A stretch of DNA of 50,920 bases from M50B91 sp964526665 (lineage in GTDB: Bacteria; Patescibacteriota; Gracilibacteria; UBA4473). The position numbers were made by a program, and so were the translations under genes. Every line of letters begins with the position of its first letter. Within the stretch, counting starts at the first letter, position 1. This document shows, one piece after another, positions 30,606-39,031 of the stretch. Below the pieces are notes generated by a model. It saw only the letters and a list, made by a program, of their open reading frames with translations. It searched no databases and had not been told where the DNA came from. The stretch is taken from assembly GCA_964526665.1 (NCBI GenBank), contig CAZGJL010000005.1, positions 1-50,920 of the forward strand, written 5' to 3'.

Positions 30606-32774
30606 ATGAATAAATCATTCATGCAATCTCGACAGGTATTTCTGAGCTTTCTTATGGTGGGTTTCCTGCTTCCGCAAGTATCTTTTGCCTCTTTTTCAAT
30701 TGTAGAGGATTCGCTTGATCAAGAACAACACACGCTCATAGGCGAAGGATTTGAACCTATTATAGGAGAACTTCTCGTTTTTTCTACAACGAACCCCGTA
30801 GTTGATCCTGTTGAACCTGATCCTGAACCTGAAGAGCCTGCTCCATCCGTTGGATCTGGAAGCTCTGGAGGTGGGAGAGGCCGCCATCATGTAGCCTCTT
30901 GGTTCTTGGCAAAGAAATATGAAGAACTGACTGGTCGAGCATATGAAGGAGGAGATCTTACAAATATTGCACGAGAAAGCGAGGAACCCCGATATAAAGA
31001 AGAATGGCACACCGCTGCAGATGATATTCCTACTCCTGAAGAAGAAATCACTCCTGCAGAAGATACAAATACTATAGCAAAAGAAACTACTCCTGAGCCT
31101 AATGAGGAAGTCGCTTCTGAGGAAGATACAAATACTGTAGCAAAAGAAATCACTCCTGTGGAACAAGAAATTGAAGAAACTATTGCAAACAACGAACCTA
31201 TTGAGACAGAAGAACCAGATACGGTTCTCTCCAAAACGGTCGATCCATATGATTCGGAGACTGACTATCCCCAGTGTAGTAAAATGATACTTGAGTGCGA
31301 TCTCCTTAAAAACAAAGACGTTGGACTCGTAAATCTAAACGAACAGAGTTCTCGCGGACAAAAAATTAGTATTTTAGAAAAACAAGCGAATCGAAATTAC
31401 ATAATGATTCTTCTTTTGGGGGTAATGCAATTTGGAATACTCATAATGATTTGGATCTACACGAACTGCAAAGATAATAAAAAGAAGAAACCAAGGACTC
31501 GTTTTCACAAAAAAACATCTCGACGAAAAAACATCCTCATGATTCTTATAATTCTCTTTGGGGTAGGGTTCTCACTCTCTGCTCAAGCAGAAGATGGTGC
31601 GCTCCGATATCAAGGACGAATTAAAGATGATCAAGGAGGGTATGCGATAGGAGACTATACCTTCCGATTCTCTATGTGGCAGAACCCTAATACTACGGCA
31701 GGAGATGTATCAAACGGAGAAATTAATATAAATGCGACCCATTATCTCGGGTGGCAAGAGGAAAAAACTTTAGCCCTTGTCGCTGATGATGATGGACTCT
31801 TCTTGTTCTTCTTGGGATCTACGAGTCCTCTTCCTGAAGACCTCTTTACGGGAAACAATCATGTATACTTGCACGTAGATGTAAAAACAACGGGACAACC
31901 CGATAGTACTTACGAACAAATCGATGCCTCTATCGACACCGCCAAAACTCGGCGATCATTTTCTCCCGTTCCCTATGCAAAAAATGCAGACAAGTTGGAT
32001 TCTCGACATGTAGGATTTGATCCTGGGAATATTCCATATGTAAACGAAAACACGGGACTCCTTCCTGAAAATATTATTCCAGGAGGAACCAATCTCAATA
32101 CATTTACGCTTGATAATAATGGAGACGCTGCTGCGACAGACACATTGGCCCTTCAGTTTGGAAGCACGCTTGCAAAAACTCTTTCATGGAATGGAATGCT
32201 CGAACAATTTGAGTTTAACGATACTGTTTCTATTACGGGAGATTTAGTCGTTTCTGGAACTATTAATAATGTAACGTTTGGTCCGAAATCTTTTATTGAA
32301 ACACTTACTCCTGAATATCCAAATTCCATTTTTGTAGGAGATGGGACAGATAATAACGGCTCAATGCACGAAGAAACAGAAAGTGAGTCTGGAACGGTTT
32401 ATCAAATGCTTCGTTGGGCAACAATCCAGCCTTCACTCCAGGATTATGGGGTTCAAGTGAAATATACATTGCCTACGGACTTTATTGCCTTCGAAGATAC
32501 GAATCAAATTGCTCTCATGTATAAAACAGATGACACTGTTTTAGATTCTAAAGTAGACCTCACTCTCCAAAAAAACGGAGCGCTCGGAGTCGACCAATTA
32601 GAAACTGCGGGGATCGCTCTTTCGGGGAACACTTGGACAACCACGGAATTCACTCTGAAGGACCAAACAACCTGGGCTGCGGGAGACACATTAATCTTTT
32701 ACGTAAATCTTATGGCATCTCAAACCGGAGATGCACGAGTTAGTAATTTGGAAATCCGTTACAAAACGGACTAA
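30606..32774 (+). CDS. secreted surface protein with internal signal peptide and C-terminal shared domain
   Basis: 722 residues in two parts. Part one: signal peptide (1-29), Pro/Glu-rich and Gly-rich linkers, an acidic region with two DTNT(I/V)AKE repeats (about 153-180), a short CSK-CDLL segment and a membrane helix (265-287). A very basic loop (289-308) leads to a second hydrophobic stretch (309-325) ending in AQA, a good signal peptidase I site. Part two (about 329-722) is extracellular: a domain with FRFSMWQNPNT, the SFSPVPYAKNADKLD segment seen in many bacterial fibre-like proteins, and a C-terminal beta domain (about 560-722) shared with the genes at 32876 and 39032. It may be cut into two proteins. 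No known family for the whole. Confidence 0.8.
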   Translation: MNKSFMQSRQVFLSFLMVGFLLPQVSFASFSIVEDSLDQEQHTLIGEGFEPIIGELLVFSTTNPVVDPVEPDPEPEEPAPSVGSGSSGGGRGRHHVASWFLAKKYEELTGRAYEGGDLTNIARESEEPRYKEEWHTAADDIPTPEEEITPAEDTNTIAKETTPEPNEEVASEEDTNTVAKEITPVEQEIEETIANNEPIETEEPDTVLSKTVDPYDSETDYPQCSKMILECDLLKNKDVGLVNLNEQSSRGQKISILEKQANRNYIMILLLGVMQFGILIMIWIYTNCKDNKKKKPRTRFHKKTSRRKNILMILIILFGVGFSLSAQAEDGALRYQGRIKDDQGGYAIGDYTFRFSMWQNPNTTAGDVSNGEININATHYLGWQEEKTLALVADDDGLFLFFLGSTSPLPEDLFTGNNHVYLHVDVKTTGQPDSTYEQIDASIDTAKTRRSFSPVPYAKNADKLDSRHVGFDPGNIPYVNENTGLLPENIIPGGTNLNTFTLDNNGDAAATDTLALQFGSTLAKTLSWNGMLEQFEFNDTVSITGDLVVSGTINNVTFGPKSFIETLTPEYPNSIFVGDGTDNNGSMHEETESESGTVYQMLRWATIQPSLQDYGVQVKYTLPTDFIAFEDTNQIALMYKTDDTVLDSKVDLTLQKNGALGVDQLETAGIALSGNTWTTTEFTLKDQTTWAAGDTLIFYVNLMASQTGDARVSNLEIRYKTD

Positions 32775-32812
32775 TAGTCGCGTCTTGTTGAGAAAAAAAG
32801 GTCCTTAGAAAT

Positions 32813-32841
32813 TTGGTGCTTGGGGCTTGAACGGGTACAAT
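32813..32841 (+). promoter_or_regulatory. promoter of the leader ORF and 654-aa surface protein
   Basis: TTGGTG (32813-32818), 17 bp, TACAAT (32836-32841), ending 5 nt before the ATG at 32847. Confidence 0.55.
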
Positions 32842-32846
32842 TTTCA

Positions 32847-32879
32847 ATGAGGAAAAGTGTCCCTCTTTTGACCCCATGA
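32847..32879 (+). CDS. 10-codon leader ORF overlapping the next start (ATGA)
   Basis: ATG 5 nt after the -10 begins MRKSVPLLTP and its TGA overlaps the ATG of the 654-residue gene by the ATGA pattern used throughout this genome. It would allow a ribosome that starts on a leaderless mRNA to re-start at the surface gene. Too short for any homology argument. Confidence 0.4.
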   Translation: MRKSVPLLTP

Positions 32880-34840
32880 CCCCTAAGATAAAAAAAAATA
32901 CTCTACGCGCAGTTTTTTTCCTCATTACGGTGGGAGGAATATTTTTTGCTCAAGAGGCTTTTGCTGGCCTTTTTTTCTCAACAGAAGATGATGGAACGAT
33001 GGCTGATACGTTCTTAATTGACCTGGATGAAAGTTCTTCTTCTTTCGTTGATTTACTTTTTTTTGATTCAAATTCTCGACTTCGTTGGGATATTGCCAAC
33101 ACCAAATTCATGCTCAATCAGAACCTGGACATGGAAGAGCATCAATTTTTGAATGCGCGCGTCCAAAATATTGATGTCCCACCAGATTGTGCCGCTGGAA
33201 CAAAAGGATTGTTGTATCTCGATACCGATGATGATCTCACTTATGTTTGTAATGGAGCTACGTACCAGCAAATGGGAGGAGGAGGATCTCTCGACGCGTC
33301 ATATGATTATGGTGGTGCCGGAATAGGAAAAACTATTAATGTGACCGATGGAGCCGTTTCTCTTAGTGGAACGGGGACAGTTCTTTCGTTAGGAGATGGG
33401 ACAGCAAGTAATATTGCTCTCTCCTTCAATGACGGAACACCGAGAACTCTTACGTGGGACGATACTAATAATCGATTTGCCTTCAATAGTACTGTTCGAA
33501 TGGAAAGCAATGCTTCCATTGTTGGGATTGGATATATTGCTGGAGATCATGTTGCTACTGATAGTGATGGAACCATTAGCCTCGGTCGAGACGCTTCTGC
33601 GTGGGAAACATTTTCCTTTGATTCCACCACTGATAATCGATTTGAGCTCAGTGATGATTTGGATATCACAGGAACTCTTTCTGCTACGGGAATAGATCTG
33701 GGAGGAAATCAGCTTTCTAATACTCGTATTCAAAATAATTCTGTTTTGGCTGATTGTGCCGCCGGAACGAAAGGGAAAATTTACTTCAACACTTCCGATA
33801 ATAAATCCTATATTTGTAATGGGACAACGTATCTACAAATTGATGCGGCGGGAGGCGAAGTATCTCTTGATCTGGCATATGACTACACAGGGTCTGGAGC
33901 CGGGGCTACCATTACAGTTGACTCTGGTGCGATCATCTTGAGTGGAACAGGAACGGTGCTACAGCTGGGAAATGGAACCGCGAGCGACTCGACTCTTTCT
34001 TTTAATGATGGGGTTAGCAGGACGCTTACGTGGGATGATAGTGAGAGTGAATTTGTTTTTAATAATCCTTTGGAAGTAACGGGGGATTCTACAACAGCGG
34101 GAACGAGTTTTGTTGCGGCAACTCCTACAGGAAGCGATAGCGATGGTGTATTAAGTCTTGGACGAAATGCCTCCACGTGGGAAACACTATCTTTTGATGC
34201 CACAACAGATGACAGATTTGAATTAAGTGATGACTTGGCCGTGAGTGGTACATTGAGTGCCAGTACATTGACTCTCGACACCACTCCTCCTACGTATACC
34301 AGCGAAGCACGTCCATCGAGAAAAGTAACCCTCGCTCCTGAGTATTCAGGAGCCACCATGACCGGAGATGGAGCAAATAATAGCGGTACGATGATATCTG
34401 ATTTTTGTAGTAATACCGTTGGAGCCGTTCCCAACACAAATACGGGAGTCTGTAATACCTCCGGAGATATTCATAATTATTATTCGTGGGATCAGGCAGG
34501 AGGAGCGGCTGAGGATTATGATATCTGGATTCGATGGCGTGTCCCTGCTAATTTTAGTGCTTGGGCGACGAGTAACCCTATTAATGTTTATGGGAAACGA
34601 AGGGACGCTACCAATAACGCCGTTACCATATATGTGTATGATACGGCTGGAGTATTGGAAAATACTAGTGGAACACAAATTGCAGGACTTACTTGGACAC
34701 AGACTTCAGTAGAAGCTTCTTTTGCGGGAACATATACGGCTGGATCGTATATGACTATTCAAATTCATATGGTGTCAGATGCTGGAGGCGACACCGTGCA
34801 AGTCGGAGAAATTTCATTAGATTATCTAAGTAATAACTGA
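32876..34840 (+). CDS. secreted fibre-like surface protein with duplicated module and shared C-terminal domain
   Basis: 654 residues: signal peptide (1-29, ending FAG), an N module (30-130) closing in a CAAGTKGLLYLDT...CNGATY loop with two Cys, then two tandem modules of about 190 residues. Each holds LSGTGTVLxLGxGTAS, a LSFNDGxxRTLTWDD stretch, SDGxxSLGRxASxWET and RFELSDDL; the CAAGTKG loop recurs between them. Last comes the shared C-terminal domain (about 483-654) with TLAPEYSG, a GDGANNSGTM turn and an NYYSW motif. Resembles phage-tail-fibre and adhesin architecture, but I cannot name a family. Its stop shares a base with the next start (TGATG). Confidence 0.82.
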   Translation: MTPKIKKNTLRAVFFLITVGGIFFAQEAFAGLFFSTEDDGTMADTFLIDLDESSSSFVDLLFFDSNSRLRWDIANTKFMLNQNLDMEEHQFLNARVQNIDVPPDCAAGTKGLLYLDTDDDLTYVCNGATYQQMGGGGSLDASYDYGGAGIGKTINVTDGAVSLSGTGTVLSLGDGTASNIALSFNDGTPRTLTWDDTNNRFAFNSTVRMESNASIVGIGYIAGDHVATDSDGTISLGRDASAWETFSFDSTTDNRFELSDDLDITGTLSATGIDLGGNQLSNTRIQNNSVLADCAAGTKGKIYFNTSDNKSYICNGTTYLQIDAAGGEVSLDLAYDYTGSGAGATITVDSGAIILSGTGTVLQLGNGTASDSTLSFNDGVSRTLTWDDSESEFVFNNPLEVTGDSTTAGTSFVAATPTGSDSDGVLSLGRNASTWETLSFDATTDDRFELSDDLAVSGTLSASTLTLDTTPPTYTSEARPSRKVTLAPEYSGATMTGDGANNSGTMISDFCSNTVGAVPNTNTGVCNTSGDIHNYYSWDQAGGAAEDYDIWIRWRVPANFSAWATSNPINVYGKRRDATNNAVTIYVYDTAGVLENTSGTQIAGLTWTQTSVEASFAGTYTAGSYMTIQIHMVSDAGGDTVQVGEISLDYLSNN

Positions 34841-37800
34841 TGAAACAATGTTTTGTGAAACGATTCATCTATTCAGTATTCTTCGCCGCAATTATCGGTG
34901 TAGGGTTCTTCGGGGAAGTACATGCGACCGATGGTGATATTGGTATTTGGCGTGATTCTGCAGGAAGCCAGCTCCCGACGACAAGCTTTGCCGCTTTTAA
35001 TTTTGCGACAGAAGAACGAAATGATGGATATACCTATTCAGGAGGGAATACTATAACGCTTAATGAGGCCGGAACATACCTGATGATTGCCACCCTGAAG
35101 CTGGATGACTCTTCTGCCAATCGTGTAAATTATGAAGGACGTTTTGTTCATACGGGAACGGGAAGTTTCACAACTCTCTATGGTTCTGGGTATGATCGTG
35201 ATGCGAACAATAGAACTTCCTGGGTTCGTGTTGTGGGACTTGTCCGGGGAGGGGCAATCAATGATACGCTTCAATTAGAATGGAGAAGAGATACGGATGC
35301 CCCGCTTGGAGGGTCTGTTATAGATGCTTCACATTTACAAATAGTTCAGCTTCCTGCGACTACTGCCGTAGGAATGTATACCGATACCGCTGATACCGGT
35401 GCTTATGGGACCACCACGTGGACCGATGCGCCTTATAACAATATTGTGCTTGAAAGCGACACGAGTGTTATCCAAAAACAAGCCGGAAACACCGATATTC
35501 GACTGACAAAAAGTTCGACTACCTTCCTTGTGGGATATGGAATGTCCTTCGGTACTGGAGGATCACGAACCCAACGAGTCACCAAAATGGTTGCGGGGAC
35601 CACGGATATCCCGCAGTCTTTTAATTATGTATATCAACGAAATTCCGGCAATGAGTATGCCGATCCAAATGGATTATTCCTCTATAGGACCACTACTTCT
35701 TCTGTTGATCTGTCTGTACAGGCCCAGCTAGGACATGCCGATGTTGCTGGTTCTGCAGTGAGAAAGGTCAATACTTCTGGAATGTTCGTTATTGAGCTTC
35801 CCAATACCGCCGAAACATTCATCTCCCATGATGCTACGGGAGCTCAGGATGTGGGAGGAACAAACGGCGACCTTACTCTTATGGAAGTTGTTGACTATAG
35901 CGACGCTGCTGCTTTTATAAAAGTAGATAGTACCGCAGTAAATAGTGAAAAAGACATGGACGTCCTTCTCTTGTCCCAAGTATATGTAGATCGATCAGAC
36001 TCAACTTCTGGAACTCGTGTTACAACCGGAAGTAGATTTGAGATTAATGGCGTTGATCAAGTCCAGGGAGAACATGGAAATTATGGACGTGGTGACCAAT
36101 CGACAACCGATACCTGGAATGAATCGCTTAGTGCGAGTGGAATCTATTCGGTAAATACGGGGGATGACATTCAGGTAGAATGGTTTGATGCCGGAGATAA
36201 CGGGGCCAATGATCTTACCCAAGCCAATGCTTCTGGATTTTGTGCGTTGAATCTTTCCTCAATAGCTGGGTCTGCTCCCGACACAGCTCAGTTACACTTC
36301 CGGTGGCGTGACGATAGTACGGATCTCAATACCGATGGAGGATGGCTTGCGACAGAGGATACTTCTATAACAGGTGTTCTAAAAGAGAATCCCTATCGTA
36401 TTCGTATTGCTGTAGCGAACACAGGAGAACTCGACGAAGTCGCCGCTCGAACATATGAGATTCAATATGGAGAAAAAGAATCCTCTTGTTCCAATATTTC
36501 TTCTTGGATAGGAATTGCTGATTCCAGTGGGATGTTTGCTAGTACTCATATGACCGATGGACAGTCCACAAGCGCATTACTAGCGAATAGTGAAACATAT
36601 ACTTTTGCCACTGGAGCCGGACATGATGTTACCGATACAACAGGATCCATTGGCCCCCTGACAACGAGTTATTATACCGAACTAGAATATAGCTTTTCGC
36701 CTACACGAGAAGAGGCCATTACCGGAGCTACGTATTGTTTTCGTGTCTATGATACAACTGCCGATGAACCTATCGATTCTTATGATGCTTATCCGACGAT
36801 CACTATGGCCGCTTCTTTTGTTTCACAAGAGGGAAATGTTATGGAATGGGGAACCCAGGCAAGTGTTGGTGATGATGCATGGACCACTATTACTTTTGAC
36901 GGGCACTATGATAGTCCTGTTTTTGTCTGTACTAACGAGTATTATGCCAATATAGGGAATGAAAGTGATGGCACCAATGACTCGGTTGTTTGTCGTGTAC
37001 AGAATGTCGGAGCTACAAGCGCCCAAGTACGACTTCAGGAAACAGGAACGCTTGTAGGAGCGACCGGGAACCTCACGGCAGAGAAGGTTCATTGGATAGT
37101 GGTAGAGGCGGGAGAGTATGATGACGCTTATATCAAAATGGAGGCGTTTACCTTTAATTCTACTGTTACCGATGGAAACTTGGAGGGGTGGAATGCACAA
37201 TTGCAAGCACTGAATCAAACTTACGTAAGTCCCTTGATAGTACTGGGGCAGGTAATGACGACAAATGATACAGGACATTCTCAATTTTGGGCGCATGATG
37301 GAAGTAGTGGCGCTCCTACAAATGGATTTGTGTATGCCGGGAAACACGTATCTGATGACCCCGACACCACCAGAAGCAACGAAACGATTGGAATTATTAT
37401 TATTGAACAAGACAATAATTCTCTAAATAGCGTTGTATATGAGAGTCGATTACAGGCACAAACTATTGAACGTATTGATGATACGCATACGAACTATGCT
37501 TTCAATACTGCCTTTAGCACTACTCCGGAAGTTGCCATTATCTCGCTGGCGGGAGTAAGTGGAACCGATGGTCCTATTACGTCTCTCTATGGAGCGGCTC
37601 CAATCTCTACAACAAATATATACCCCGTTATAATGGAGACCGAGATGGTTGATACGGAACAAAAGGGAAATACTGAGATCGTTCCCTATATTGTTTTTGA
37701 GTCCGCTGGATCTTATACAGCCTCCCATGATATAGCTCTTGATCAGGATACTTTTCGTTTTTATGAGAATATCGATGCTATTCAGCCAACCGTAGCCTTG

Positions 37801-38892
37801 GCGAATGAGAATACGGCTATAACCGGAGTTGATGATGGAGATGTTCTGAGGATTAGATCAAGAATCCAGTCCGGAGACGTGTTGCATGAGGATTCTATGC
37901 CCATGAAACTTCAATATGGAGAAGGAGGTACTTGTTCGGCTATCGGGACATGGGTTGACGTGGGGGGAATTGGAAGTGGTTCTCTTTGGCGAGGATATGA
38001 TAATGCAACGCCTGCGGATGGAGCAGCTATCTCATCGGCACTCTTGACTCACTCCGATGTACTCCAGACCTATGAAGAAGCAAATAATACGGTAACGAAT
38101 TTGGAAACACATCCGGGAGAGCATGCCGAATGGGATTGGGTGGTGGAAAACAACGGAGCAACGGGGGAGACTGACTATTGTTTTCGTACCACGAAGAGTG
38201 ATGGTTCAGTATTCTGGTATACAGAATATCCGAAACTTACAACCTCCTTTGCAGCAGCCACTTCTACTTTTACTTTGGATAGTTACCGGTGGTACGTCGA
38301 TAATGATGCAACAAATCCCGCTGATGTTTGGGGAAACATAGATCTCGCAGAAAACACTCCTATTACTGTTCTGCCCGCAGGAAATGATCCTCCGGATACT
38401 GTGCAAGAACTCCGTCTCCGTACTAATTTTACTGTAAATACAAATCCCTTAAGTGCTACGGATAAGCAATTTAAGCTTCAATATAAGCCAGGAATCGATG
38501 GGGATTGTACCTCTGGGAGCTGGACATCTGTTGGCGCAGCACAGACTTGGGAATTCGCAACGAGTGGCGTAACGGATGGTTCTCTCATTACAAGCTCTCT
38601 TGGGAGTTCTGATGTGGCGGGACAGTACGCAAAGGCAAATCCTACAACGACCAATACTAATTCCGCAACGGCAACACAACAAATTGAATATGATTTCCAT
38701 CTTCTCGGAACCAATATTAGTGACGCTACTCAGTATAGTTTCCGTGTCATTGAATCTGATGACACTGTCTTCGATGGCTATACCAATTGCCCAACGCTCC
38801 GAACACAGCCGGGAATGAACAATATGATGCGCGGAGGAAATTTCTTTACCCCCGACACGGGAACCGAAGAAGGATTTTTTTGGACAGAGTAA
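34840..38892 (+). CDS. giant secreted protein with repeated Cys-containing beta modules
   Basis: 1350 residues: signal peptide (1-29, ending VHA), a region of about 450 residues built of TNF/C1q-like or jelly-roll-like strands (YEGRFVHTGTG... and later SRFEINGVDQVQGE repeats), then modules starting near 485, 1010 and 1200. Each begins F-R-(W/F)-x..., contains ENTAITG or an RIRI strand, a (L/I)QYGE-x..C..W segment and an AATYCFRV-like strand ending in a YPT sequence. The C-terminal tail reads RGGNFF then FFWTE, resembling short C-terminal motifs seen in other large candidate-phyla surface proteins. Coupled to the 654-residue gene by TGATG. Likely a surface fibre or adhesin; function unknown. 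Confidence 0.82.
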   Translation: MKQCFVKRFIYSVFFAAIIGVGFFGEVHATDGDIGIWRDSAGSQLPTTSFAAFNFATEERNDGYTYSGGNTITLNEAGTYLMIATLKLDDSSANRVNYEGRFVHTGTGSFTTLYGSGYDRDANNRTSWVRVVGLVRGGAINDTLQLEWRRDTDAPLGGSVIDASHLQIVQLPATTAVGMYTDTADTGAYGTTTWTDAPYNNIVLESDTSVIQKQAGNTDIRLTKSSTTFLVGYGMSFGTGGSRTQRVTKMVAGTTDIPQSFNYVYQRNSGNEYADPNGLFLYRTTTSSVDLSVQAQLGHADVAGSAVRKVNTSGMFVIELPNTAETFISHDATGAQDVGGTNGDLTLMEVVDYSDAAAFIKVDSTAVNSEKDMDVLLLSQVYVDRSDSTSGTRVTTGSRFEINGVDQVQGEHGNYGRGDQSTTDTWNESLSASGIYSVNTGDDIQVEWFDAGDNGANDLTQANASGFCALNLSSIAGSAPDTAQLHFRWRDDSTDLNTDGGWLATEDTSITGVLKENPYRIRIAVANTGELDEVAARTYEIQYGEKESSCSNISSWIGIADSSGMFASTHMTDGQSTSALLANSETYTFATGAGHDVTDTTGSIGPLTTSYYTELEYSFSPTREEAITGATYCFRVYDTTADEPIDSYDAYPTITMAASFVSQEGNVMEWGTQASVGDDAWTTITFDGHYDSPVFVCTNEYYANIGNESDGTNDSVVCRVQNVGATSAQVRLQETGTLVGATGNLTAEKVHWIVVEAGEYDDAYIKMEAFTFNSTVTDGNLEGWNAQLQALNQTYVSPLIVLGQVMTTNDTGHSQFWAHDGSSGAPTNGFVYAGKHVSDDPDTTRSNETIGIIIIEQDNNSLNSVVYESRLQAQTIERIDDTHTNYAFNTAFSTTPEVAIISLAGVSGTDGPITSLYGAAPISTTNIYPVIMETEMVDTEQKGNTEIVPYIVFESAGSYTASHDIALDQDTFRFYENIDAIQPTVALANENTAITGVDDGDVLRIRSRIQSGDVLHEDSMPMKLQYGEGGTCSAIGTWVDVGGIGSGSLWRGYDNATPADGAAISSALLTHSDVLQTYEEANNTVTNLETHPGEHAEWDWVVENNGATGETDYCFRTTKSDGSVFWYTEYPKLTTSFAAATSTFTLDSYRWYVDNDATNPADVWGNIDLAENTPITVLPAGNDPPDTVQELRLRTNFTVNTNPLSATDKQFKLQYKPGIDGDCTSGSWTSVGAAQTWEFATSGVTDGSLITSSLGSSDVAGQYAKANPTTTNTNSATATQQIEYDFHLLGTNISDATQYSFRVIESDDTVFDGYTNCPTLRTQPGMNNMMRGGNFFTPDTGTEEGFFWTE

Positions 38893-38980
38893 ATAACTCC
38901 CTTCTTATAGAGCTATAGTTAAGGGGTATTGTTTAAAGTATATAAAATAATAATACTAAGGTTGCCGCAACCCATATTTC

Positions 38981-39009
38981 TTGTCATATATATAAATATC
39001 GAGTAGAAT
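38981..39009 (+). promoter_or_regulatory. promoter of the 67-residue-repeat surface gene
   Basis: TTGTCA (38981-38986), 17 bp, TAGAAT (39004-39009); leader about 16-17 nt, no Shine-Dalgarno sequence. A hairpin at about 38897-38926 may end the preceding transcript. Confidence 0.7.
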
Positions 39010-39031
39010 ACTCTGATTTATTAATATCCAA

